From contig VRMN01000018.1 of NCBI GenBank assembly GCA_008690995.1, forward strand, positions 169,001 to 233,000: a stretch of DNA of 64,000 nt, read 5' to 3'. The DNA comes from Porphyridium purpureum (lineage: Eukaryota; Rhodophyta; Bangiophyceae; Porphyridiales; Porphyridiaceae). The translations under genes were made by a program, and so were the position numbers. Within the stretch, counting starts at the first letter, position 1. Each line of letters opens with the position of its first letter. The notes under the pieces are model-generated. The model made no database searches and was not told the DNA's origin. It worked only from the letters and a program-made list of their open reading frames with translations. Of the stretch, positions 1 to 10,300 are shown in pieces.

Positions 1-81
1 AACTTGTACGGCATCCGCGTGGTAGACGTGGACACACGCGTCTCGTACAATGCAGAAGCGCCTCAAATCGAAATCGCGTAA
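1..81 (+). CDS. C-terminal tail of a partial gene
   Basis: The frame beginning at base 1 is open for 26 codons and ends at TAA (79-81), giving a C-terminus ending YNAEAPQIEIA. Codon choice resembles neighbouring genes and the T-rich DNA that follows looks like a 3' untranslated region. The gene would run convergently towards the minus-strand gene ending at 218. Too little is present to name a function, and a chance open frame of this length is possible. Confidence 0.4.
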   Translation, partial: NLYGIRVVDVDTRVSYNAEAPQIEIA

Positions 82-217
82 CTGATGACTTGTATTTATT
101 TTTGTACTCTACGGATCTAAACACCTTGCAATAACCGAAACAAGCCTCTACTTCGTACGCCAGCCCTGACGCCGCCGCCCATCTTGTCAAGGAGACGATG
201 CCGTCTGGCACTCGTTC

Positions 218-814
218 TCACCTTGCTTTCCGAGCCATGGAAAGCGAAGCACCCGTGTGATAGTCAAGGGTAAGAATGACTGCGTACGCAATGGCGTACA
301 AAGTCACCAGCAAGTACAAGGCGTGCTTTGCCAACGCCTTGATGTTAAAGTCGTGGACCTTGAAAAAGATGAGTTTGGACACATCGCCCAGCAGCATGAG
401 CCACAGGAAAGCGCGATAATGGCGGGTGGACAGGAGTTCCGGGCCATGGAGCATGGTGTAAAGCACCGACCAGTGCGCCAGATTGTTCGGAAACACAAAG
501 GCCATCGAAATGACCTCCCGGTACAGCAGCAGTCGGTCCAGAATAGCAAGCAGCAGAAAGAAGCACGCAACAAACATGACAGCGACTTCAGCTTTATACG
601 CAGGCCCCGCCTGCATCCACGTCAATACAGACGTGTGCGACGCCTTTACGCCTGGCGAGCGGATACGCAGCACAAACAGCCACGCGGCCACCTTCGTAAA
701 TGTCTCCACCCATCCCCAGAACGGCCACGGGTTCATCCACCATCCGCGCGAGTCGAGTATTCCGTAGTTCCGCGCGTCGCGCCACTCCGCGATGAAGTGG
801 TCGGGGATATACAT
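218..814 (-). CDS. Unrecognised multi-spanning membrane protein
   Basis: A 198-residue protein if started at the ATG at 814. It opens with a Trp-rich juxtamembrane stretch (GWWMNPWPFWGW) and then has about four hydrophobic segments, near residues 35-50, 75-98, 130-150 and 165-185, ending in a short basic tail (SMARKAR). I do not recognise the family. The frame stays open upstream to about 1213, with other ATGs at 1078 (286 aa) and near 964, but that extension is Arg/Ser-rich and looks like 5' untranslated sequence. The ATG at 814 has A at -3 and directly precedes the conserved-looking part. It is convergent with the partial gene at base 1. Location in an endomembrane is inferred only from hydrophobicity. 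Confidence 0.65.
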   Translation of the reverse strand: MYIPDHFIAEWRDARNYGILDSRGWWMNPWPFWGWVETFTKVAAWLFVLRIRSPGVKASHTSVLTWMQAGPAYKAEVAVMFVACFFLLLAILDRLLLYREVISMAFVFPNNLAHWSVLYTMLHGPELLSTRHYRAFLWLMLLGDVSKLIFFKVHDFNIKALAKHALYLLVTLYAIAYAVILTLDYHTGASLSMARKAR

Positions 815-1947
815 CGTGCTGGTCCCGTCACATCCAGCGCTTCGTTTCTCTCTCGCGCTGCGCGTCGCACCTGCAAGCCGCAACGACCAAACCCGACTTG
901 CAATTTGTGAGCTGTAATTTTGCCAATTTGCTCCCAAATTTCTGAACCCAGGTCGGCTGCGCATTTGCGTCCAGGTGTTGGACGCAGCAGGCCCAGTCTG
1001 TCGACATCCGCGAGACGGCACTCGCGCATAAGCGCGCGCTCGTCGTTTTGAAAGAGCGCTGTAGCTGGCAGGGTCCATCGACGCGATGTTTTGTTTGCGT
1101 GCCTCACGGAACACGCAAGAGTCAAGGACCGTTTGCGGAGAGGTAGGCTCGGGGGGTGTACGTGGATCTGGCGGCTTCGTCGTGCGATATTCGGTGAAGT
1201 ACGCTCCACGCAATAATCGTTTTGGTGACCCGCAGCTGCGACAGCAAGCAGCAGACCGTCCGTCCGACTGGACGACGCAGCCGTTTCCATGCTCGCCGAG
1301 ACATTTTGTCGGGCGTCAAGCAGCCCCGGCTCGCGATTCTTGTTTCACTGTGCAGCATGCACTTGAGCTTTTTGTACACTAGTGTAGCCCCTTCATTTCA
1401 TGATTTGGCAGATTCACTCACTAGCATCACTGGTCTTCATCAAAAACAGAGACCTGCCTTTGAAGACGGTGCTGCTCCTTCCTTTCGCCAGCTGGCACGC
1501 ATGACGGCTGTCATATGCGCCAGCTCTAAACACCAGTGAGGGTGCATTCATTCAGCCACGCCATCTGAAACCCTTAGTCGTCATGTAACTTTGATGGACA
1601 CGAGACAGCCGCGTGTCCACGGTGAAGCTCGCCACCTTCCCATCCAATCTGGCCAAGCGTGGCGCACGCTGCGCCTTGTACATGGACATGCAATATACAT
1701 GGCTCGGTCGTGCACTGGTTTCCTTGATCAACGGGCACCAGCGCGACCGAAACCTGCGCATGGCACTTTACGCGCAAACTCGCATTTCAGTTTGTTTCCT
1801 GAATGGGATTCGGGCATCGGTGTGCAGCTGCGTTTTTCACAGTGAAATGCTCTTCTGCTGTAGACTGTGAAAGGGTGAAGAGATACGGCGCTTGAGAGGA
1901 ATGGAAAGGAACGGGGGAGACGGTTGTTGGTCGGCATTGTATGAAAC
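815..1947. other. Intergenic region between divergent genes
   Basis: About 1.1 kb between the start at 814 (-) and the start at 1948 (+). Several open frames of 60-105 codons occur on both strands, but they overlap one another, begin without good context and have no recognisable domain. One TGTACA palindrome is at 1373-1378. I see no RNA gene. Confidence 0.5.
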
Positions 1948-3483
1948 ATGAAGAGCGTGATGGTTGTGGTGTTGGTCAGTGCGCTGCTGGTTCTACTTGC
2001 TAGTGCGGAGCCTGCGCTCCGAGCACCGGAAAATCATCTGGCCAATCGGTCGCCAGCATCCATGGCAGACTGGTTGCGCCAGAGATTGAAGCAACGTGTC
2101 GGTGGCGGCGCTCAATTCCAGGGCCGCCGTACACACGCACAAAGTAGGATGGTGGTGTCCTCGGTGGAGCGCGGCGATGCGGTTTCTAAACTTGGCGCCA
2201 TTCTGCCCCGGCTCTTTTCGTCACTCTCATCGTGGGCCAGGACGTCGCACCCAGCACACGAGGCCCTTGTGTCGATGAAGTGGATGGAACAGGACACAGA
2301 GATGAGAGCAGACGTCAGTTTCCGGCAGCAGTACGAGCCAAATGATCCTGTTGTGGATATCTGTATCTCGCAAGACATGACTTGCGGAGACCCGGCCTGT
2401 CAGCGGCTTCCGGGCAATGTTTGCATTGAAATTAATGACCCGGACTTTGAGTTCAAGTCAACAGCAGTGCTCACGGACTGCAGCATCAACGGCGCGGGAT
2501 TTCAGTATCTTTTGTTCAAGGATACGAATTGCGAGATGCAGCCGGAGGGTTTTGAGTTCTTTCAGCTCAGTCCTTCGGGCACAACCGGCTGCGTTGACTT
2601 TAGTAACGATGAAGGGATGCTTTCGATAGAAGTCAAATATACGGGAATTTGTCCGCCTGGTGTGGACGTGTGCGAATCCGAGACTAGCACCTGCCAAGAT
2701 CCGGTCTGCGCCTTTTTCGCCACGGACGTTTGCCTTGGTAATAATCAGACGGCTTACGCCTTGGAATGCAAAGACGGCGACCTTCTTGATTTGGGCTTTT
2801 TGGTTTGGCCGGAGCCAAATGGGTGCGATGGTGCACCAGAAGACGGTGTTCTATTCGAAGATCTCGGGGTGAATTCGTCTGAGTGCTTGGTCTTGAATGA
2901 CAACTCATCGCTGATCTTTGTGTTCAACGATCAGTGTACGCAGCTTGAATCCACTACGCCGACAGCAATGCCTACGCCGACGTCCACGTCGACGCCAACG
3001 CCACAAATAACAATGTCCATGGGCCCATCGAATTTGCCGGAACCCTCGCCGTCGCCCACACCTGTCTGTATTGACGCCGAGTGGATGGAGACGCGTGGGC
3101 TTGAAAAGCTTCATGCAAGTGATGGTGTAGGGCTGCTGCTATGCCTTAGTGGCATGGACGAGCTGCCGTGCGGCACCGCGGACCACGTGCTCGAGGTTGA
3201 CTTGCCCGGTGGTACCAGTTCGGCGCTGCGAACATACGCTGAGGTCTGCGCCGAACGTGAATGCACAACAAAGCTGGGGCGCTACAATGGCGTGCTCCAT
3301 TTGGATGCGCACAAGTTGCCGTCACAGCACGGCCTCCGACTCACCACGGTGTCGCACCGCCGTACGCGGTGGAGCGCAATCGAAAATCGTATTGTGGTCA
3401 CTGCGCAGAGGCTGCAGTCGTTGCGGATCAACCACGCGCTGACGTACTTGCAGCGCAGGAACAGTGCGGAACGTCTCGAGTAG
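1948..3483 (+). CDS. Secreted Cys-rich protein with Pro/Thr linker
   Basis: The 511-residue product starts with a clear signal peptide (hydrophobic core VVVLVSALLVLLASA, cleavage probably after residue 20). Residues of roughly 130-225 and 228-325 form two related Cys-rich modules, each with a spaced C-x(5)-C-x(3)-C pattern (CISQDMTCGDPAC and CESETSTCQDPVC). A Pro/Thr/Ser linker near residues 330-372, a typical O-glycosylation region, leads to a C-terminal domain with several more cysteines. The protein is probably extracellular or in the cell wall; no enzyme motif is visible and I do not recognise the family. An open frame in another phase begins directly at the stop codon (3485-3730), so the true C-terminus could be longer if a splice or sequencing error lies near 3440-3490. 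Confidence 0.75.
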   Translation: MKSVMVVVLVSALLVLLASAEPALRAPENHLANRSPASMADWLRQRLKQRVGGGAQFQGRRTHAQSRMVVSSVERGDAVSKLGAILPRLFSSLSSWARTSHPAHEALVSMKWMEQDTEMRADVSFRQQYEPNDPVVDICISQDMTCGDPACQRLPGNVCIEINDPDFEFKSTAVLTDCSINGAGFQYLLFKDTNCEMQPEGFEFFQLSPSGTTGCVDFSNDEGMLSIEVKYTGICPPGVDVCESETSTCQDPVCAFFATDVCLGNNQTAYALECKDGDLLDLGFLVWPEPNGCDGAPEDGVLFEDLGVNSSECLVLNDNSSLIFVFNDQCTQLESTTPTAMPTPTSTSTPTPQITMSMGPSNLPEPSPSPTPVCIDAEWMETRGLEKLHASDGVGLLLCLSGMDELPCGTADHVLEVDLPGGTSSALRTYAEVCAERECTTKLGRYNGVLHLDAHKLPSQHGLRLTTVSHRRTRWSAIENRIVVTAQRLQSLRINHALTYLQRRNSAERLE

Positions 3484-3484
3484 A

Positions 3485-3730
3485 ATGATTGCTGGCCCTG
3501 ATCTGAAAGAACCGCCCACGGGCAAATTCCGTGAAGTACCGTTTCGCAACTTGGCGGTAATGCCTTACGATGAAACCCGTGCTCAATCTAGCGTGTTGTA
3601 CAATTTGCCAGTCTGTAAAGCGCAGTCAATCTGGGTGAGTCCAGTCGGATCGTCCAGTACCACGGTCCACAGTTTGCAGCTCTGTATGCTGCTCGCCGAA
3701 AAGGAGTCATGTTTCGAGACCACGATGTAA
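3485..3730 (+). CDS. Possible small ORF or displaced 3' end of the secreted gene
   Basis: An 81-codon frame opens at an ATG one base after the TAG of the upstream gene. It encodes a Ser/Val-rich product with three Cys. Codon use is not obviously different from the genes. It could be a small gene, the continuation of the secreted protein after a missed splice or frameshift, or chance. No domain is recognised. Confidence 0.25.
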   Translation: MIAGPDLKEPPTGKFREVPFRNLAVMPYDETRAQSSVLYNLPVCKAQSIWVSPVGSSSTTVHSLQLCMLLAEKESCFETTM

Positions 3731-4912
3731 ACGAAGACTACGTCGTACTTCAGCAACACGTTTCAAGATTGTGCCTAGCATGCCTGGACCCCACGCTCGA
3801 AGAAGGCAGTTGCCACTGAGCGCGACGTCACCCACGGTGAGGCGAAGCGACAAAGGTGCGCGTTGCGGTAATCAGCCTGTGATTTCCTGCGACTAGATGC
3901 ATGTCGCTTCACCGGGTTCACTTTCAGTCCGTACATCACAGGTCCTCGTCCAGCTCTAGATGATGAACGCACGATCGTAACAAGACTATGGCAGAGGACT
4001 AAGATCTACTCTGCCTGTTGATGCGGCGGCCATTCTAAGCTGCGCGTCTTTTTGTGGACAGCCCAGTGCTTCCGCAACGCTGCCAGCAACGCGCGCAATG
4101 CATCAGGCACAGTTGCACCCATTCGATACGAGTCTAGCCGCACAGGTCCCTGGATCTCTTTGACGACGCTCAGCAGTGACAATGTCGCCAAAAACATAAC
4201 TGTCGCAGACCTTTCGAATCACCACTACCTCGTCACCCACCATCGTCACCCCAAATCTGCATCCTCGGGCTGCTCATTCGCGAGTGCTGCGTGTCGCTGA
4301 CGACCTGCATTAGTGAGCAGTTCTGTCGCGGCGTGTCCATTAGTCCCCGGAAAGATAACGTCGCGGTTGAATTTCGGCGCATTCTGAGCAAGCCTTGGAC
4401 ATACGCATCGCAAAGTCAAGCGTTGCTCAAGTGGCTATGATGCCCCTGTCCGCACAGGAAAGCGCCCGCCCCGTGCTGCTGGATGCGTGCGCAGAGCCAG
4501 ACGCTTCCGCCGTGCGTGGCGGCACACCACACGCCGCCACCTTTGGCCGAACTTCTTCATAAACGGTTCACAAAACGGTTTAACGGCTTACCGGCGCACT
4601 CAAAGCGGTTACGGACTACGCTTGGTTACTAGGGGAAAATCGTGATGAACCGTTTTGCGCGTGAGCCGAAAAACCGGTCGCTGTCTGCTTCGAGTCGAAA
4701 CGTTTTCCATTTGGGGGCATGTTGCCAGAGAGGAGGATGCGACGCGGGTGATTTGGATGTGATGTGAGGTGAGTGTTTGCAGTCGTGGAAGCGTGGGCAC
4801 ATGTGCATTGAGACGGCGCGGCGGTTAGCTGCACAGGCACATACGAGGACGTGAGGAGGAAAACAGAAAAGGAAATAAAAGGCAAGTGCGGATAGAACAG
4901 GAGCGACCCAGC
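3731..4912. other. Gene-poor stretch upstream of a membrane-protein gene
   Basis: Only short frames occur. The best is minus-strand 4006-4197 (63 codons, ATG, ending HWAVHKKTRSLEWPPHQQAE), which reads like a protein fragment but is cut off by a stop a few codons upstream. Plus-strand frames here have no recognisable domain. The distal part (4562-4654) holds several AACGG motifs and is probably promoter. Confidence 0.4.
4562..4654. promoter_or_regulatory. Cluster of AACGG (MYB/MSA-type core) motifs
   Basis: AACGG occurs at 4562-4566, 4574-4578 and 4582-4586, and its complement CCGTT at 4650-4654, about 260-350 bp upstream of the ATG at 4913. AACGG is the core of plant MSA elements bound by three-repeat MYB factors. 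Function here is inferred from clustering only. Confidence 0.3.
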
Positions 4913-7201
4913 ATGGTGATTGACTTGAACATTACGGTGAACACAGCGTCGCTTATTTGGACGCTTGTTCTGGACTACCTGTGTATCTTTCTGTACCAGC
5001 GCGCCTACAAGTCGAACCAGTCGTATGTTCATTACCTGAGTAGGAAAAATGCGGATGCGTCCGAGGTTTCGGTGCACGAGAACGAGGTGCTGGGCTTCAT
5101 CGGCGATGAGACGTACCTTCGAGTGCGCGGCAAGATCTACTGGCCCGATGCGCTGCTAGTGGGCTCCACCATCCTCATGTTTGGAATCTCAGTGGGCATG
5201 AGTTATGGGCTCGGTTCGGCGCAAAAGTTCCAACTGGTGGAGAGGGATGTCGGACTGGCCAAGGGAAATCCAGCGAGCGCAGCTGAGCTTGGCGTTGCGA
5301 TCGGCGATGTTGGGAATGACGGCACATTTTGGAACACAGGTGAAGTCATTAATTTCGCTCATTTGTGCTACTCCCGACCCGATGTGCAGTGGGACATCAA
5401 CGAGTACATCATTGCTGTGCTCGAAAAGGTAACTATGAGCCTCACAGACGACACTTTTGCGGAGCTGGATTATTCGAATCGCACACTCAGTGTGCTTGGG
5501 ATGCGGCAGAATTGTCACCGCTTGCCAGTTTGTGGAAACTGTCAGGACACAGCGTGCGCGATTCTGGACCTCGAGTTTATGACAAACCTGACGCGTGACT
5601 GCGGAATGGCATCGGTGCTCCCACTCAAGGATCCAATCAGCATTCAAATACCCGAGTGGGAAGAGCTTGCCACCACGGAGATGGTGTGGAGTGGCGATGC
5701 GGTCATGTATGATTTTGGTTCGACACCTCACAGCGTACCAGGGACACTCATGAATGATTTTGGCATTGAATTTTATGACGGAACCTTGTGGCACATTCTG
5801 ACCGACGACGAGGGCCAGCGCGCCACGATTTACGAGATTTCGAAGGGTGACGATATTGCGGTCGCGGCCATCTCCACGTCGCAACCGATATCGATTTTCG
5901 TTGACTCGATCCGCAACATCGGCCGCTTTACATTCTCGGCGGTGACAGGCTGCACTTCCACCTATGAAACCGTGCTCGATGCGTCGCAAGGTCTCGATGC
6001 CACAGTGTGTCTTGTGGACCTTGAAGACTGTCGACAAAATCCTGCTGCTAGATGTGGAGACCCAGACGCCCAAACGGTTTTTCTGTGCTGTTATGTGCAG
6101 GACGATCAGCCGTCCATGTATGCGCTCGTGACCCGATCTGGAGCGGATGAATTCGGGTCAAGGCGTTATACATTTTATGCGGTGTATAGCCCGTTGGATA
6201 TTGTCAATGACTTCGCGGCAGATGACGTGCAGTCTCTCTTTGACGCCCTGCTCCGGCTTGAGTTCACTGCGTGCCGCAGCAATGCTGCGGAGAGCGGGAA
6301 CTACATGGACTTGACAGACATGAAGATTTACATTCTGGAGAACTCGATTTCCATCACAGATATCACGTGCTTTGAGAGTCTCACCCCGCGCTCAGCGCCA
6401 AGCATTAACATTGGGGCGTTGGTCGGGAGCAAGATGTTCATTGGGGACGACTACTTTGCTTACAACTACAAGACCATACCGCGCTCGGCGCCCATTTACA
6501 ACCATGAATTGCTGCGCGAGTTGATCACGCGCACGTTGTACAAAGCGATAGGTGGCGCTGCAGGCTTTGAAGTGCCGGTTCAGATCAGCGACGGCTTTGA
6601 TCTGGTGCACGATTGGTACCGCACGCTCACACGTCAAGTGAACATTACAAATGCCGCCATCGCGCGCGCGGCAGTGTCAAAGAACCTGAGCGCAGTGGCC
6701 GGTGTGAGCGATGTCTACTTCCGCGCGGGCGATTATGAGGTTTACGAGACCCTGGGGGTCACTGCCACACTTCAAGTGTGGGCGCTTGTGCTTGTGATTG
6801 TGAAGGTAACCATGGTGTTGGCTTTTGCACTCTGTGCCTTTATGACGCGGAAACGGCGCGCCTACCCAGACATCACCAAGCCTGAAAGCATGCACCAATA
6901 CATGGTCAAACAAGACAGGGACATCAGGGATCGCGAACTGCAGACTTCGAGAAGGTTCGCTTCTGGCCGGAATAACTCGTACGGCCAGATCAAGTTCCCA
7001 AACGGGGATGAAGCGGTCGAGCTCGAGAATTCTGATACAGAGGGCGTCACCGCCGGCGCCATTCTCTCGCCAGGCTCGTCAGATGCGCCCCACTCGCCTA
7101 CACCCACATCGCCCAGGTGGCTCAAATTCAGAAGGCCCGAGTCTGACGATCACCAACTACAAGATTGTGGCCGCGTTGGCGGCGGCGGCAGCGGCGCGTA
7201 A
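4913..7201 (+). CDS. Unrecognised membrane protein with large lumenal/extracellular domain
   Basis: A 762-residue protein. Hydrophobic segments lie near residues 8-26 and 82-103, with a third near 620-645 (LVLVIVKVTMVLAFALCAF), followed by a basic stop-transfer run (TRKRR) and a Ser/Pro-rich cytosolic tail ending in a Gly run. The roughly 510-residue region between the second and third segments contains scattered Cys pairs (VCGNC) and N-glycosylation sequons, as expected of a lumenal or extracellular domain. No known family is recognised. The frame is open a few codons upstream, but the first ATG is at 4913. The stop TAA overlaps a GTAAGTAT sequence that resembles a 5' splice site. The gene is followed head-to-tail by the next gene after 146 bp. 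Confidence 0.7.
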   Translation: MVIDLNITVNTASLIWTLVLDYLCIFLYQRAYKSNQSYVHYLSRKNADASEVSVHENEVLGFIGDETYLRVRGKIYWPDALLVGSTILMFGISVGMSYGLGSAQKFQLVERDVGLAKGNPASAAELGVAIGDVGNDGTFWNTGEVINFAHLCYSRPDVQWDINEYIIAVLEKVTMSLTDDTFAELDYSNRTLSVLGMRQNCHRLPVCGNCQDTACAILDLEFMTNLTRDCGMASVLPLKDPISIQIPEWEELATTEMVWSGDAVMYDFGSTPHSVPGTLMNDFGIEFYDGTLWHILTDDEGQRATIYEISKGDDIAVAAISTSQPISIFVDSIRNIGRFTFSAVTGCTSTYETVLDASQGLDATVCLVDLEDCRQNPAARCGDPDAQTVFLCCYVQDDQPSMYALVTRSGADEFGSRRYTFYAVYSPLDIVNDFAADDVQSLFDALLRLEFTACRSNAAESGNYMDLTDMKIYILENSISITDITCFESLTPRSAPSINIGALVGSKMFIGDDYFAYNYKTIPRSAPIYNHELLRELITRTLYKAIGGAAGFEVPVQISDGFDLVHDWYRTLTRQVNITNAAIARAAVSKNLSAVAGVSDVYFRAGDYEVYETLGVTATLQVWALVLVIVKVTMVLAFALCAFMTRKRRAYPDITKPESMHQYMVKQDRDIRDRELQTSRRFASGRNNSYGQIKFPNGDEAVELENSDTEGVTAGAILSPGSSDAPHSPTPTSPRWLKFRRPESDDHQLQDCGRVGGGGSGA

Positions 7202-7347
7202 GTATCTAAGATCTAAAGTAAGTTTGACAAGGCTTGTAGAGTTGTAGCGTCCTACCTAAACTCTTGCGCACTCCGCGCCGCCAGTCGCACGGAACGCGAT
7301 CGGGCGGCGGCGCGGAGGTTTGCGTTGCGTCTGATTTGCGGCCGAGC

Positions 7348-10300
7348 ATGCAAGCCACGCCGCTGGTGCGTGCTCGACTTGTGGCGTTGCAGAATCGGAT
7401 CCAAAAGCTTCCACATGGTGCGACGGCGCTTGCGACATCTCTGTCCCGGCGCGGTCCGCTGAGTGTGAACGCGATCCAAGAGCGAAGATCTTACTCAACG
7501 AATAAGAACATGCGGCCGGGAAAGACGGCGGCTTCTGGAGACGCTACGCCAGATGGACGTTTGCACTTTAAGTTGCCTGCATTTCTACCAGACCTACACG
7601 GTACCGGGATCTATGCAGAATTCAGCGCCGGTGCATTCGCGCATCGCGCGCAGCAGATCGTTCGACTGCGTCGATGCAAGTCTGCTAAGTTTGCGGCGGA
7701 AGCGGCACTGACGGAAATTCAAGTGCTCACGGATCCACTCGTGACTGTGGAAAGGAAAATAGCCGCACTGCAGGAGCTGCTTTTTCTGCAGGACTGTGTA
7801 TCCATTCAGAATGAAACCTACAGGGCTGTGCGGCTGGCGCATAAGGTGATTGCGTTTCCGCTCGAGATGGACGACCGAGGGCGTGCAAACATGTACTCCA
7901 CGCTAGTCGGCGCTTTGCACGTCAAAGCAAGACAAAGGGACTGGTACGCGGTGATTCGTGACGCGGCGCGTGTGCTGGCAATCGCGGACGGCCTGGCATT
8001 CCCGTGGGACTCGGTCTTTCTATGTGACCTGTGCCGTGTCGTCTCTGCAGTGGTGTCTGGCCCAAAGGCGCCACCGTCTCCCTATCAGGACGCATCAAGT
8101 AGCTTAGATACTGACGATGGGGACGAGAATCTTTTGGGTCTCATGGTCCTGTTAGACCAGATCCTGCAGAATGGACTTTCGCCTTTCCACGCAATCTCCG
8201 TTCCGCAGCACAGCTGGAGCTACAGAAACGATCCAGAAGATGGAATTATACAAGGACGCAAACCATTGGTTGTTTCAGCCGCGCACGAAAAGCAGATATC
8301 GCTCTGCATATCTAGCTTGCTTGATTGGTTCGACGTACATCGCGCACCGACACTCCTGCAGCAGTCGTCGTCATCCGGCGACGCCTTGCTGGTCGCACAT
8401 CATCTGCGCCAAAAATACAGTGGGGTGGCGTACAGAGGCCGTAGCGTCGCAAAGCAGACGCACGATAGGCACCACACAGACACCGACTTGCGTGTCTTGT
8501 CACGGGAGGACATTTTAGGCTTGCTACACCCTGACCATGTCAAGGGCTGGTTCGGAAAGTTTCATGCAATTCGCCTGTTTGGATCGTTAATGGATCAACC
8601 GGCGGTGCCAGCGAATACCGTCAGAATGTTGTTGGAGTGGTACAAGTCTATTTTGGATTGGTCGCTCGAAATTTCGCCCCAATGGCGTAAGGCGTGGCTG
8701 GGTTGGGCCGCACACTGTGGGCTTCTTTCCTCGCACGACATACCAACGCTTATTCAACTTCTTGCTCGAAGAGGAATTGTGGCAGAAAATAATGGCATTC
8801 CGCGCAGCAGCAAGGAGCGGAAGCGAAAGCGCGTTGGCCAGGACTTGCCACCGGAATACAGGTGGGTGAACGTTTTTGCTGCCTCTGAGGCAAGCGTGAC
8901 GCCGCGCATGTCGTTGCAGACCAAAGTGAAGTATTTGGAAGTGCTTCCAGCGCTTGCCGGTAGACGCAGACGCGCCCCGCCGCTGCCATTTGCGTTGTCT
9001 TCCTTTTGGGCCGATGTCAGCGTCCAGGCCATGCGCGTCTCCCTCTCTGGCTGGCGTCGTTTGTTGCAGGCATATTCTCGACACGCTCGCGTATCGCGCC
9101 TGCCTCCGTCAGTGATCAGAGGGTTGGAGACCCGTGTGCGTGTAGAGACAGATCGGCTGGATTCAAGAAGCGCTTTATCACAAGAACATGCGGGGCGAAA
9201 CAATGGCGTGACCAGTGATATTGACAATCAAGACGCGCCTGCCGATGCTCCTGTCGGCCCAAGTGCTTCAGCCGCCAATGCGTCGATCGCAGCTGATGAG
9301 GCACTCAATGTACATATGAAGATCTGCAACCTGGCGTTTGTGTACAGCTGGCTGGTGACCAGAAACGAAACAAGAGTCCACATGAACTTGAGCAAGCAAA
9401 CTATCGAACGATTTCGGCGCTCGATAGCGTACGTGATACAGGCTGCCTTGACCATGGCGGCCGCCGAGTCCACGGGTGGTGCTGCTGCGTGGTCCGAACT
9501 TCATGCCAGGCGTCGTTTTTCGATGCTAGGCTTGGCGAATGAGGCACTGCATGATTTTGCGAACAGGAAGCGAACCCTGGTGGAGAATTTGAGCTTCGCG
9601 GTGTACCATGGACTCCATGCGATGACCCAGATGAATGTGAGATTTGCCTTTCCAGAGTTGGCTTCTGGTTATAGCGCGTTGTGGCTCATTTTCCCGCTCT
9701 GCAACGAATTTGGCGCGCTTCGAATGCTGCGCTTTTTTAAATGGGTTCGCTTTGTGCCTCCAGCGACGTTGCAATCGCAACTGTGCGCGCTTTTGCGTGA
9801 GAGGGTGCACTCTTTCACTCCTGGAGAGAAGGAATCGGCGTACTCGAGCATCAGTAGCCAAGACGCCCACGTACGCATGATCGCCAGTATCATGTATCAT
9901 GCTGGCTTTTTAAGGGTTAAACTTGACCGTTCTACGATTGACGCTGTGACAGAGAGGATGACAGAGCACACGCAACTACTAAGCGCCGGTCGCAGGCAGC
10001 ATCAACACGGACGCCGCCAAGTGGAGGCTTTCGTCACCCCACTCGTATGGTTTCATTTTGCGCTTGCTATGCTGAATTCATCGATTGCGGACGGCTTCCG
10101 ACCGCTGCTTGTCGAGTATCTGAGTCAGAGCGCACCTTTGCTGAATGCATGGGATCTTGAAATGTTGCATTTATCGCGCAAAGTCGCAGAACCTGGCTTT
10201 CCGGAGCGCGTGCTCACCAAGCTCGAATCGGCCGTCCTGGCGCAATGCGCGTCAGACTGCAGCAGTATACACGCACATCAAGTCCCAACTCTCTTGGCGT

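Noticed and set aside
257-910. 217-codon plus-strand frame opposite the first membrane gene
   Set aside because: It mirrors the minus-strand gene, is Gln/His/Arg-rich as expected of an antisense shadow and has no domain.
5189-6073. 294-codon minus-strand frame inside the 762-aa membrane gene
   Set aside because: Antisense shadow of a well-supported gene; no motif.
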